Below are positions 8,410-15,776 of a stretch of 44,987 nt of DNA, piece by piece. Numbering within the stretch: the stretch's first letter is position 1; each line of letters opens with the position of its first letter. Under the pieces are notes generated by a model, which was not told where the DNA came from, did not search any database, and saw only the letters and a list, made by a program, of their open reading frames with translations. Location: the NCBI GenBank assembly GCA_017886205.1, contig JAFNEO010000035.1:1-44987 (forward strand), in the 5' to 3' direction. Position numbers and translations under genes: made by a program. This DNA comes from Candidatus Aminicenantota bacterium. Lineage in GTDB: Bacteria > Acidobacteriota > Aminicenantia > Aminicenantales > UBA8522.

Positions 8410-9951
8410 TCACATCCCCGATTTTCTTGGCTCCTGCTTCAAATAGGAAGGCGGAGTTATTTTCGGCAGTTTCCCAAAAACCTTTTTATAGAGGTCGGGA
8501 TACCGGTCCTTGCCGCCGAGAAGGAGACAACTCAACGGCATTTCCTTTCGGGCCAGATCGGTCATCCGGCCGACGATCTCCCGGATTTCCCACTGGGCCG
8601 TGGGGTCTTCACGCAGCCGAGAGATGTGATAGAGCTCCCGGACATTGACCTTGAGTAGGGCGCGGCGGCGGTGGGCATTGGTCAGCACGTAGGCGGCCGC
8701 CGGACCGGTCTTTGGCAGCAGAGTGGCGTACGTTTCGTTCGTCCGGACGATCAACTCGCGGAATTCACGGTCGGCGCCGATGGCCTCAATCGTCGGCGGC
8801 ATAGTCACGCCGAGCGCCGGATCGTAGTCCTGGGCCGTCAGCGTGGCCATCCGGTGACGCTTGAGCTGGGCAAAGCAGGAGGCCGAAACGAGGAGCGAAA
8901 AAGTCAGGTCGGCATACTCGAACTCACGAGGCGGGAAATCATAGAACTCCATATGCCGCAGCGCCGTCTTGATGATCTCCTTCTTTTCGGCCGGCGTCAG
9001 CCAGCGCACCCGCCTCAGACAGAGGCTGTAAGGCAACGCGATCGAGGTATGGAGGAGCGCCGCCAGTATCCTGTCGTCTCCATCCAGCGTCGCCTCGGCC
9101 AGGGTCACTTCCTCCTCCCCTGCCGATCGTCGAGGCCCTCTTTTCTCCCCGGCTCTTCCCCCTCCTCTAAAAAGAGGCTGAGCTGCCTCTTCGAGCTCGT
9201 CATAGGTCCGGGCATTGAAATCGGTCGCCTCGATGAAAAGGATGATCGAAGGGGCGACCTCCCTGGCCAGCGCATGGATCCGGTTGTTCAATTCCCGGAG
9301 CTCCGCCAGCTTCTTGGCGGCAAAACGCCGGATCAGGAGCTCAAGGTTCCGGGCGTTGATGGTCAGGCCGACCTGCCCTTCCGTAGCTAAGCTGACCGCG
9401 TACCGGGCATCTTCCTTAGCCCAACCTTCGAGCACCGGATGATTCTTGGGGTTCTCGGCGAGCTCTCTATATTTATTAAATAGGTAGGGCTTCAGTTTTT
9501 CATAAAGCCCATGATAGAGAGAGTTCTGCGCCCGGATCGTCCGCACATAGGCCCTTTCCAGCCCGGCCCCCCGGACTTCTTCGGGGATGATAAAATCATC
9601 GCCCAGCTTGATATAGCGCTGGGACTTTTCGGTATAGGCACAGAGCCGGAATTTCTCGATCTCCTCGAGGGCCAGGCGGCTCACCCCGATGATATCGAAG
9701 TTGAAGACGGCGTGCTCGGCGACCGAGTGGTGTCCCATCTTGAAGATGATGGCCAGGTTGGAGCGCCGCGCCCGCTCCACCTCTTGGCGGGCAATGGCAC
9801 GCAGCTCGTCGGCCGGCCTGGGATCACGGGAGATCCGGGCGTAAGAAGCCGAAAGCGTCTCCGGCGTTACATCATCCCGGGCCGGCGAGTGCCGTTTCAA
9901 CTCGTCGATGACCTCTTTGTCGACGTTGTATCCGGCGAGGACGACTCTCAT
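8410..9951 (-). CDS. Tandem ThyX-like (FAD-dependent thymidylate synthase family) protein
   Basis: 513 residues from the ATG at 9951 (MRVVLAGYNVDKEVIDELKR); upstream in-frame starts are unlikely because a promoter overlaps them. It contains two ThyX-type halves. The first (about 1-240) has GHHSVAEHAVFNFDIIGVSR, then KFRLCAYTEKSQRY where canonical ThyX has RHR followed by S-x-QRY, and INARNL at 198-203. The second (about 280-475) has LKRHRMATLTAQDYDP with an intact RHR (365-367) but no SxQRY, and NVREL plus AQWEIRE. A Gly/Arg-rich linker (262-281) joins them. ThyX methylates dUMP with FAD and methylene-THF and is about 220-250 residues as a homotetramer. Whether this double form makes dTMP cannot be judged from sequence. 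No other thymidylate synthase is in the window. Confidence 0.85.
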   Translation of the reverse strand: MRVVLAGYNVDKEVIDELKRHSPARDDVTPETLSASYARISRDPRPADELRAIARQEVERARRSNLAIIFKMGHHSVAEHAVFNFDIIGVSRLALEEIEKFRLCAYTEKSQRYIKLGDDFIIPEEVRGAGLERAYVRTIRAQNSLYHGLYEKLKPYLFNKYRELAENPKNHPVLEGWAKEDARYAVSLATEGQVGLTINARNLELLIRRFAAKKLAELRELNNRIHALAREVAPSIILFIEATDFNARTYDELEEAAQPLFRGGGRAGEKRGPRRSAGEEEVTLAEATLDGDDRILAALLHTSIALPYSLCLRRVRWLTPAEKKEIIKTALRHMEFYDFPPREFEYADLTFSLLVSASCFAQLKRHRMATLTAQDYDPALGVTMPPTIEAIGADREFRELIVRTNETYATLLPKTGPAAAYVLTNAHRRRALLKVNVRELYHISRLREDPTAQWEIREIVGRMTDLARKEMPLSCLLLGGKDRYPDLYKKVFGKLPKITPPSYLKQEPRKSGM

Positions 9952-9960
9952 GCTTGACTT

Positions 9961-9989
9961 ACCATAGAAGCAGAGGACGAAAATGTCAA
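9961..9989 (-). promoter_or_regulatory. Promoter of the ThyX-like gene, predicting a leaderless mRNA
   Basis: On the minus strand: TTGACA (9989-9984), 17-nt spacer, TATGGT (9966-9961). The predicted start of transcription, 6-8 nt after the -10, falls only 2-4 nt before the ATG at 9951. No Shine-Dalgarno sequence can fit, so the gene would be translated from a leaderless transcript. The -35 is perfect and the -10 has two mismatches. Confidence 0.6.
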
Positions 9990-10032
9990 CCCGCGGAATG
10001 ACGGGCTGCACTTGCATTTGTATCATCAATCA

Positions 10033-10061
10033 TTGTCTGAAAAGCCCGCCGGATATAGAAT
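10033..10061 (+). promoter_or_regulatory. Candidate promoter of polX
   Basis: TTGTCT (10033-10038), 17-nt spacer, TAGAAT (10056-10061). An AGGAGG sequence follows closely but lies about 27 nt before the polX ATG, farther than usual, with no alternative ATG, GTG or TTG in frame between them. Confidence 0.5.
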
Positions 10062-10097
10062 AAAAGGAGGAACACGAACCGCGTTCCGCCCGGACCG

Positions 10098-11804
10098 ATG
10101 AAGAATAAGGAGATCGCGGCGCTCTTTTACAGGATCGCCGATGCTCTGGAGATCAAGGGCGAGGTGGCCTTCAAAGTCCTGGCCTACCGGAAGGCCGCTT
10201 CCATCCTGGAGGACCTCGGCGAGGACGTCGAAGCCCTGGCCGATGAGGAGAAGCTCCAAACAGTCCCTGGAATCGGGAGCGGCATCGCCGCCAAGATAGA
10301 GGAATACCTGAAGACCGGGAAGATGAAGAAATACGAGGATGCTCTTTCGGGGATCCCCGAGAGCCTCCTCGAGCTTCTGGAAGTCCGGAACCTCGGCGCC
10401 AAGACGGTCCAGCTGGCCCACAAGGAGCTGGGCGTCCGGAACCTCGAAGACCTGAAAAAGATCATCCGTGACGGGTCCCTGTCCGCGCTCCACGGAATGG
10501 GCGAAAAACGGGTCGACAACATCCTCAAGGGGATCCAAAGCTACGAGAAGGCGCAGGAGCGCGTTCCGATCTATGTCGCTCTGACTCTGGCCGAAGAGGT
10601 CCTGGCCTACATGAAGGATGCGCCCGGGATCAAACGCCTCTCGGCAGCCGGGTCGCTGCGCCGGATGAAGGAAACAGTCGGGGACATCGATATCCTGGCC
10701 AGCGGCAAGGACGGAGCCTCGATCATCCGTTTTTTTGCTTCCCATCCAGGGGTGACAAGGATTCTGGCGGAGGGCACGACCAAAGGCTCGGTCGTGATGG
10801 CCTCCGAGGCGGGCGAACGGCAGGTCGACTTGAGGATCGTCGATGATTCGGAATTCGGGGCCGCCCTCCAGTATTTCACCGGCTCGAAGGCCCACAACAT
10901 CAAGCTCCGCGGAATGGCCAAAGATAAAGGACTGAAGATATCCGAGTACGGTGTTTTTCGCGGAGCCAAGAAGATCGCCGGCCGGGATGAGGAGGAGGTC
11001 TATGCTGCCCTCGGCCTTCCCCTGTTTCCCCCCGAGATGCGGGAGGACCGGGGCGAGATCGAGCTGGCCCTCGAAGGACGGCTCCCGGAGATCGTCGGTT
11101 ATGGCGATATTCGCGGCGACCTCCACGTCCATTCGGACTGGAGCGACGGCCATGTCACTCTCTCCGGCCTCGCCGACCTGGCCCACGGGCTGGGGTACAG
11201 TTACCTCGCCGTCTGCGACCACAGCCAGGCCGCCAAGTATGCCGGCGGCCTGACGCCCGACCGCCTCCGCCGGCAGATGAAAGAGATAACGGCCCTCAAC
11301 AACAAGCGGAAAGGCGTCCAGCTCCTGACGGGAACCGAGGTCGACATCCTGGCCGACGGCTCTCTCGACCTTCCCGATGAGCTCCTCGCCGAGCTCGACG
11401 TGGTCGTGGCCTCCATCCACTCCGGGTTTAGGAAGAACGTCACCGCCCGGATGCTCAAGGCCATGGACAACCCTTACCTCGATATCATCGGCCACCCCTC
11501 GGGCCGGCTCATCTCGGGTCGCGAAGGCTATGACGTCGACCTGGAGGCGGTGCTCAAAGGCGCTCGCCGGCTGGGCAAAGCCTTGGAGCTCAATTCCTAC
11601 TATGACCGGCTGGACCTCAACGAGTTCTATCTCAAAAAGTCCAAGGATCTCGGCGTCTCCATCTCGCTCGGCACAGATACCCATTCATCTGGTGGGCTCC
11701 AGATGATGCGCTTCGGCGTCGGGATCGCCCGCCGCGCCTGGCTGGGGAAAAACGACATCCTCAACTGTCTCAGCCTGGGGCAGTTCAAGAAAAAAATGAA
11801 CTAA
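10098..11804 (+). CDS. polX: DNA polymerase/3'-5' exonuclease PolX
   Basis: 568 residues, the normal length of bacterial PolX. Residues 1-310 form the family X polymerase: 8-kDa-like region (KNKEIAALFYRIADALEIKG), helix-hairpin-helix segments (VPGIGSGIAAKIEEY; LHGMGEKRVDNIL), and the catalytic Asp pair in ETVGDIDILAS, with a further Asp in RQVDLRIVDDSEFG. Residues about 340-560 are a PHP phosphoesterase domain starting GDLHVHSDWSDG, with metal ligands in VCDHSQAAKYAGG, TGTEVDIL, SIHSGF and LGTDTHSS, the source of the 3'-5' exonuclease. The role is gap filling in base-excision repair, fitting mutM and nth elsewhere in the window. It is a single gene between divergent and gene-free regions. Confidence 0.96.
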   Translation: MKNKEIAALFYRIADALEIKGEVAFKVLAYRKAASILEDLGEDVEALADEEKLQTVPGIGSGIAAKIEEYLKTGKMKKYEDALSGIPESLLELLEVRNLGAKTVQLAHKELGVRNLEDLKKIIRDGSLSALHGMGEKRVDNILKGIQSYEKAQERVPIYVALTLAEEVLAYMKDAPGIKRLSAAGSLRRMKETVGDIDILASGKDGASIIRFFASHPGVTRILAEGTTKGSVVMASEAGERQVDLRIVDDSEFGAALQYFTGSKAHNIKLRGMAKDKGLKISEYGVFRGAKKIAGRDEEEVYAALGLPLFPPEMREDRGEIELALEGRLPEIVGYGDIRGDLHVHSDWSDGHVTLSGLADLAHGLGYSYLAVCDHSQAAKYAGGLTPDRLRRQMKEITALNNKRKGVQLLTGTEVDILADGSLDLPDELLAELDVVVASIHSGFRKNVTARMLKAMDNPYLDIIGHPSGRLISGREGYDVDLEAVLKGARRLGKALELNSYYDRLDLNEFYLKKSKDLGVSISLGTDTHSSGGLQMMRFGVGIARRAWLGKNDILNCLSLGQFKKKMN

Positions 11805-11824
11805 TAGAAACGCAATAATTCCCG

Positions 11825-12143
11825 TGTCATTGCGGGCATAATTGCCAAAAAATGTTGGCTTTCTCTTGATCGATCATTCAGTCGCAATAATGCTAATATC
11901 TAATGTTATTATGAAGATAGACAAACCAATAAGCTCTGTTTTTAAGCATTTAATACCCATTTCCATGAACCAGTTCAATGAATTTGCTGAAAAGCGTGCC
12001 TATCTTGTTAAATACAAAATGGTTACACATATAGCGACCAACATTTTTTGGCAATTATGCCCATTGCGAGGAGTCCTGCTCCGGTGGGACGACGAAGCAA
12101 TCTCAAGAAAACGAGAGATCGCCACGCTGCGCTCGCGATGACA
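11825..12143. repeat. Palindromic interspersed repeat, interrupted by a mobile element
   Basis: The outer parts, 11825-11834 and 12062-12143, join into one 85-nt sequence that starts TGTCATTGCGAG and ends CTCGCGATGACA. These ends are inverted repeats with one mismatch, and inner segments (GAAGCAATCTC / GAGATCGCC) also pair, so it folds as a long imperfect hairpin. Elements beginning TGTCATTGCGAG with an internal GAAGCAATCTC are a repeat type I know from many bacterial intergenic regions. Only one copy is seen in this window. It has been split by the element at 11835-12061. Confidence 0.75.
11835..12061. mobile_element. MITE-like element with 24-bp perfect inverted repeats and 7-bp target duplication
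   Basis: Positions 11835-11858 and 12038-12061 are perfect inverted repeats of 24 bp, starting GGCATAATTGCC. They are flanked on both sides by the direct repeat CATTGCG (11828-11834 and 12062-12068), as expected for transposition with a 7-bp target duplication. The interior of about 180 bp is much more AT-rich than the surroundings. An open frame crosses it (MKIDKPISSVFKHLIPISMN..), but I recognise no transposase, and it runs through the terminal repeat into the older repeat, so it is unlikely to be a gene. It is probably a non-autonomous element moved by a transposase elsewhere. Confidence 0.82.
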
Positions 12144-12224
12144 ATGTAAATATATTTAATACGTTTGTATTAGAGTTCATGGGTCCATGCCACCCATTCA
12201 CTCCTAAACTAAAGGAAAGAATGT

Positions 12225-12253
12225 TTGCACTCTTTCGGCCATTGGTGTATTTT
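12225..12253 (+). promoter_or_regulatory. Promoter of the ferritin-like/dodecin pair
   Basis: TTGCAC (12225-12230), 17-nt spacer, TATTTT (12248-12253). A strong AAAGGAG ribosome-binding site follows at 12264-12270. The rest of 12144-12224 shows no gene or recognised element. Confidence 0.5.
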
Positions 12254-12276
12254 GGGTTTTTCGAAAGGAGATGTTT

Positions 12277-12765
12277 ATGGTCAGTATAGCCAACCAGCCC
12301 GTTAAGAAACTGCTGGGATATGCCGTCCGGGCGGAGGCCGACGCCAACAGGATCTACACCAGGATGGCGGGCCGGGTGAGGAACTCCCTGCTCAAGGAAA
12401 AATTCCAGCTCCTGGCGCTTGAAGAGAAGAAACACAAGGATATTATCCTTCGTCTTTTCGCTTCGATGTGGGGTGGAGAAAAGCCGGAGATCCCCGGCAC
12501 CGTGGACGCTCGCCTGCTCCCCGCAGTCTCGATCAAGCCGTCCTCCAGCCTGGCCGATGTCTTGAACCAGGCCATGAACGCGGAGAAGTCCGCCCGGGAG
12601 TTCTATGCCTCCCTGGCCAAAAGGATCAAAGCGCCGAACAGGCAAATGCTGATGTACTTGAGCAAGGTCGAGAACACCCACTATCTCATGCTGAGGAGCG
12701 AGTATATATTGGCTCTGCAGTTCGAGGACTACGCCGAAAAGGACATCGACAAAGTCATCACCTGA
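12277..12765 (+). CDS. Ferritin-like (rubrerythrin-superfamily) diiron protein
   Basis: 162 residues. Four-helix ferritin-like fold with two half-site motifs: AVRAEADANRIYTRM then ALEEKKHKDI (ExxH), and NAEKSAREFYASL then KVENTHYLM (ExxH). These are the expected ligands of a diiron centre, but no rubredoxin domain is attached. I chose the ATG at 12277, 6 nt after AAAGGAG; an ATG at 12271 abuts the ribosome-binding site. It resembles the protein at 19058-19567 in layout, including the Pro-rich linker between halves, so the two are likely paralogues. It precedes dodecin by 55 nt. Likely role: peroxide or oxygen reduction, or iron handling (inference). Confidence 0.85.
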   Translation: MVSIANQPVKKLLGYAVRAEADANRIYTRMAGRVRNSLLKEKFQLLALEEKKHKDIILRLFASMWGGEKPEIPGTVDARLLPAVSIKPSSSLADVLNQAMNAEKSAREFYASLAKRIKAPNRQMLMYLSKVENTHYLMLRSEYILALQFEDYAEKDIDKVIT

Positions 12766-12820
12766 CCGTCGCTCCGTTTCTCTTGGGTTGCGTCAGGTCC
12801 GATATACGGGAGAGGCAGAT

Positions 12821-13009
12821 ATGCTGAGGATGATCGAGGTTATCGGAAGCTCCGAGGCCGGCTACTCGGAGGCGGTGCGGGCTGCCGTCCAGCAGCTCAT
12901 CGACAGCGGCGAGGAGGTCCATTTCTTCGAGGTCATCGAGCAGCGCGGAGCGGTCCGCGACGGCCAGTTCAAGGAGTTCCAAGCCAAGGTCAAAGTCGCC
13001 GTGGAGTAG
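12821..13009 (+). CDS. Dodecin-family flavin-binding protein
   Basis: 62 residues starting MLRMIEVIGSSEAGYSEAV and ending QAKVKVAVE. Length and the beta-alpha-beta-beta pattern (..IEVIGSSE..; AVRAAVQQLIDS; VHFFEVIEQRG; FKEFQAKVKVAV) match dodecins, 12-subunit shells that store flavin. In Halobacterium dodecin a Trp stacks on the flavin within VVWAEVVDQ; the aligned position here is Phe in VHFFEVIEQ. That keeps an aromatic side chain but may change binding. A TTG at 12788 could extend the frame, but the family start fits the ATG. It probably shares a transcript with the ferritin-like gene upstream. Confidence 0.82.
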   Translation: MLRMIEVIGSSEAGYSEAVRAAVQQLIDSGEEVHFFEVIEQRGAVRDGQFKEFQAKVKVAVE

Positions 13010-13027
13010 CCGAGGCGACATCCCGCG

Positions 13028-14449
13028 CTATCCTTTCATCACTCCGACGGGAACGACCCGAGCCACCAGGCGGCCGATGCCGACTTCATGGGAGACCCTG
13101 ACCACTTCGTCCACGTCTTTGTAGGCGGCCGGAGCTTCTTCGGCGACCCCTTTCCAGCTCGTGGACTGGAGCTCGATTCCCTTTTTCTGGAGCTCGTCGC
13201 GGATCTGCTCCCCGCGGAAGCGGCGCAGCGCCTCGTGCCGGGACATGATGCGTCCGGCGCCGTGAGCCGTCGAGCTGAAGCTTAACTCTTCGGCCTCGGC
13301 CGTCCCGACGAGAAGATAAGAGGCCGTCCCCATGCTCCCGGGAATGATGACCGGCTGGCCTTTCGCTCTGTAGGCCTCGGGGATCTCCTGTCTCCCTGGG
13401 CCGAAGCTCCGGGTCGCCCCCTTGCGGTGGATACAGACCTCACGCGTTTTTCCGTCGATCGTGTGCTTCTCGATCTTGGCCACGTTGTGGCAGACATCAT
13501 ACACCTGCCGCATCCCCTTGGCGCTTCCCATGACCTTCGCGAAAACATCGCGCACCCAGTGAGCGATCATCTGGCGGTTGGCGAAGGCGTAGTTCACTGC
13601 TCCGCACATGGACTTATAATACTGTTGGCCGAGAGGCGAGCGGATGGGCGCATGGATCAGCTCCCTGTCGGGCAGCCCCTTGATCCCAAGCTTGTTCTCC
13701 ATCAGCTCGATATAGTCGGAAGCCACCTGATGTCCAAGGCCTCGGCTGCCGCAGTGGATCATGACCATGACCTGGCCGACGGCGGCGATGCCGAAGACTC
13801 GGGCTAGGTCTTGATCATAGATATGGGAGACCTTCTGGATCTCGAGAAAGTGGTTTCCGGCGCCCAGTGTGCCGAGTTGGGGGATGCCGCGTTCCAAGGC
13901 GCGGTCGGAGATATGGGCCGGGTCGGCATCCTTCATCCGGCCGTACTCCTCGGTCATTAGGAGGTCGTCCTTTGTCCCGTAGCCGTTCTCGACGGCCCAC
14001 TCGGCACCCTTTGTCAGGATGTCCTTGAGCACGTTCCGGCTGAGCCTGGTGATCCCCCCCTTCCCGACACCGGCCGGCACTTCCTTGAAGATTTCCGCCA
14101 GCAGATCCTTCCGTCTGGCAGCGATGTCCTGTTCGGCAAAGTCCGTCCGCAGCAGGCGGACTCCGCAGTTGATGTCGTAGCCGACGCCGCCGGGAGAGAT
14201 GATCCCCTCGTCCATATCGAAAGCTGCCACCCCCCCGATCGGGAACCCGTAGCCCTGATGGCCATCCGGCATGACGTAGGACATGCGCTGGATGCCGGGC
14301 AGGCAGGCGACGTTCCAGGCCTGCTGGAGGGTGAGATCATTCTTGATGCTCTCCAACAGCCGTGAGGAAGCGTAGATTGTCGCCGCCACTTTCATCTCCC
14401 CCTGCTTCGGGATCTCCCAGATCAGATCGGTTTTTTTTCGCAGCTCCAT
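13028..14449 (-). CDS. rtcB: RNA-splicing ligase RtcB
   Basis: 473 residues. Joins RNA 2',3'-cyclic phosphate or 3'-phosphate ends to 5'-OH using GTP and Mn2+. Diagnostic stretches are MSYVMPDGHQGYGFPIGGVA, GGVGYDINCGVRLLRTD (metal-binding Asp and Cys), GTLGAGNHFLEIQ, HCGSRGLGHQ, and the guanylylated His region HGAGRIMSR. All key motifs look intact. It follows the archease gene by 10 nt on the same strand. Archease activates RtcB in known systems, so the pair is a coherent RNA-repair unit. It converges with dodecin, leaving 18 nt between stops. Confidence 0.97.
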   Translation of the reverse strand: MELRKKTDLIWEIPKQGEMKVAATIYASSRLLESIKNDLTLQQAWNVACLPGIQRMSYVMPDGHQGYGFPIGGVAAFDMDEGIISPGGVGYDINCGVRLLRTDFAEQDIAARRKDLLAEIFKEVPAGVGKGGITRLSRNVLKDILTKGAEWAVENGYGTKDDLLMTEEYGRMKDADPAHISDRALERGIPQLGTLGAGNHFLEIQKVSHIYDQDLARVFGIAAVGQVMVMIHCGSRGLGHQVASDYIELMENKLGIKGLPDRELIHAPIRSPLGQQYYKSMCGAVNYAFANRQMIAHWVRDVFAKVMGSAKGMRQVYDVCHNVAKIEKHTIDGKTREVCIHRKGATRSFGPGRQEIPEAYRAKGQPVIIPGSMGTASYLLVGTAEAEELSFSSTAHGAGRIMSRHEALRRFRGEQIRDELQKKGIELQSTSWKGVAEEAPAAYKDVDEVVRVSHEVGIGRLVARVVPVGVMKG

Positions 14450-14459
14450 TAGATACCTC

Positions 14460-14885
14460 TCAGATATCGACTACGACTTGGACGGTCACTGGACAGCCCT
14501 GATCGATCCTCATCTCATTGTATGTGATCGCCTTGACCTCGCCGAAAATGGCATATTTTGCCGGCCGGTCGTCGCCTCGAAAAACCGCCCGGAGGCGGAA
14601 GCCCGCATCGGCCTTCTCAATCGTCAAGTCATCCACCACAGCCACCAAGAACGACCGGGTCTCGATCAGGTAGATGATCTCACCCAGGAAGCGGACGAGC
14701 AACTGTTCCAGGTCCCGGCCCTGGACGTCCACCGGGTGGTCGAGCTTCGTCTCGACCTTTGCCGGTTCCCACATCAGGGAGACTGTGGCCAGGGCGGCAT
14801 TAACGAAGGCTTCCTCCAGGGTGCGGCCGTAGGCCTGGAACTTGGCGTCGGCCGTGTGATCAAGGAACCGGAACTTCTCGATCAT
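14460..14885 (-). CDS. Archease (RtcB-activating protein)
   Basis: 141 residues from the ATG at 14885: MIEKFRFLDHTADAKFQAYG. The FLDHTADAKF motif near the start carries the conserved Asp residues of archease, and the C-terminal KAITYNEMRIDQG stretch is also typical. Archease speeds guanylylation and turnover of RtcB. Upstream in-frame ATGs at 14912 and 14987 exist but precede or overlap the likely promoter; a GGGGAGAG sequence supports the 14885 start. It is the first gene of the archease-rtcB operon. Confidence 0.93.
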   Translation of the reverse strand: MIEKFRFLDHTADAKFQAYGRTLEEAFVNAALATVSLMWEPAKVETKLDHPVDVQGRDLEQLLVRFLGEIIYLIETRSFLVAVVDDLTIEKADAGFRLRAVFRGDDRPAKYAIFGEVKAITYNEMRIDQGCPVTVQVVVDI

Positions 14886-14910
14886 GTTGTTTCGTCTCTC
14901 CCCTACGTTC

Positions 14911-14919
14911 ATTCTAGCA
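14911..14919 (-). promoter_or_regulatory. Candidate extended -10 promoter for archease-rtcB
   Basis: On the minus strand TGCTAGAAT is an extended -10 element (TG, one base, TAGAAT). The -35 region at 17-nt spacing (TTCGTG) is weak. The transcript would start about 20 nt before the archease ATG. Confidence 0.45.
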
Positions 14920-14980
14920 GAAATCTCCAACGACACGAACCGATTTCCAGAAAATTGGCCACACGTTCCGAGTTCCTCGA

Positions 14981-15009
14981 TTGACAACCAGCTTCTCCTG
15001 TACTACGAT
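14981..15009 (+). promoter_or_regulatory. Promoter of the YkgJ-type gene
   Basis: TTGACA (14981-14986), 17-nt spacer, TACGAT (15004-15009). A strong AAGGAGG site follows at 15034-15040, placed 8 nt before an ATG at 15049 rather than before the GTG at 15072. This marks the true start as 15049 and supports the frameshift described for that gene. Confidence 0.7.
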
Positions 15010-15071
15010 TCGACTCCGTTCCGGTCGACCTTTAAGGAGGAACGGGGAATGATCGTCTCGTTGAGGCAAAA

Positions 15072-15776
15072 GTGGACCAGGCCGGGGTTTCCACCGCGCT
15101 CGTTTTCAACCTGAAGAGGGACAGCCCGTTTTCCTTCAAGTGCCAGGTCTGCAGCGCCTGCTGCCACAACAAAGCCATCCGGGTCGCTCCCTACGAGGCC
15201 CTTCGCCTGGCCAGGAACCTCAAAATAACGACTACCGAGGTCTACCGGACCTATACAGAAGAAGGCAGGATTATCCTTCGCAATAAGCCTGACGGGAGTT
15301 GTATCTTCCTGGATTCCCGCGGCTGCGACGTCCACCCCGACCGACCGCTGGTCTGCCGTCTCTTTCCCCTCGGACAGATCATCGACAGCCAAGGCGCCGC
15401 CAAGTACGCCTCCATGCCGCTCCACCCCGACTGCCTCGGCCTCTTCGGCACTGAAGGGACGGTAGAGTCCTACCTGGAGTTGCAGGGCACGCCGCCCTAT
15501 TTTCGGTACGATCAGGTCTACTCGGCCGCCTACAAGGAGTTAATAGAGAAGCTATCCGGGGTAAAGTCCGCCGCCGAGGTGCCGGGGTATCCCGCCGACC
15601 TGGTGGCAGCGGACTCAGGCGCTGCCCCGCTCGGCAGCCTGCTCTCCCCCTGGCTCGACATCGACGCCTCCGTCGTCTCCTACTGCCGGCGGAAGAGACG
15701 GGATAAGCCGGAAAGCCTGGGCGAGATCATCACGCTCCACATTCAGGCCTTAAAGGAGTGGATCGCCGGGCTTTGA
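15072..15776 (+). CDS. YkgJ-family cysteine-cluster (CxxCxxCC-type) protein
   Basis: 234 residues as read from a GTG. The segment FKCQVCSACCHNKAIRV holds the CxxCxxCC-like cluster near residue 24; further Cys in SCIFLDSRGCDVHPDRPLVCRLFPLG complete the YkgJ/UPF0153 pattern, a putative zinc or Fe-S chelator of unknown function. The promoter and Shine-Dalgarno site point to an ATG at 15049, whose frame reads MIVSLRQKWTRPGFPP and stops at 15114. One missing base around 15102-15106 would join RPGFPP to ALVFNLKRDSPFSFKC. So the gene is probably 15049-15776 with a one-base shift, either a sequencing error or a real mutation. It is the only plus-strand gene between 13 and 40 kb. Confidence 0.8.
   Translation: MDQAGVSTALVFNLKRDSPFSFKCQVCSACCHNKAIRVAPYEALRLARNLKITTTEVYRTYTEEGRIILRNKPDGSCIFLDSRGCDVHPDRPLVCRLFPLGQIIDSQGAAKYASMPLHPDCLGLFGTEGTVESYLELQGTPPYFRYDQVYSAAYKELIEKLSGVKSAAEVPGYPADLVAADSGAAPLGSLLSPWLDIDASVVSYCRRKRRDKPESLGEIITLHIQALKEWIAGL

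Noticed and set aside
11842..12141. Open frame of 99 codons across the inverted-repeat element
   Set aside because: It begins inside one terminal repeat and reads through the other into the older palindrome; no ribosome-binding site and no recognised domain.
12103..12681. Minus-strand open frame ending in a peptide typical of palindromic repeats
   Set aside because: It runs antisense to the ferritin-like gene and its end is just translated repeat sequence.
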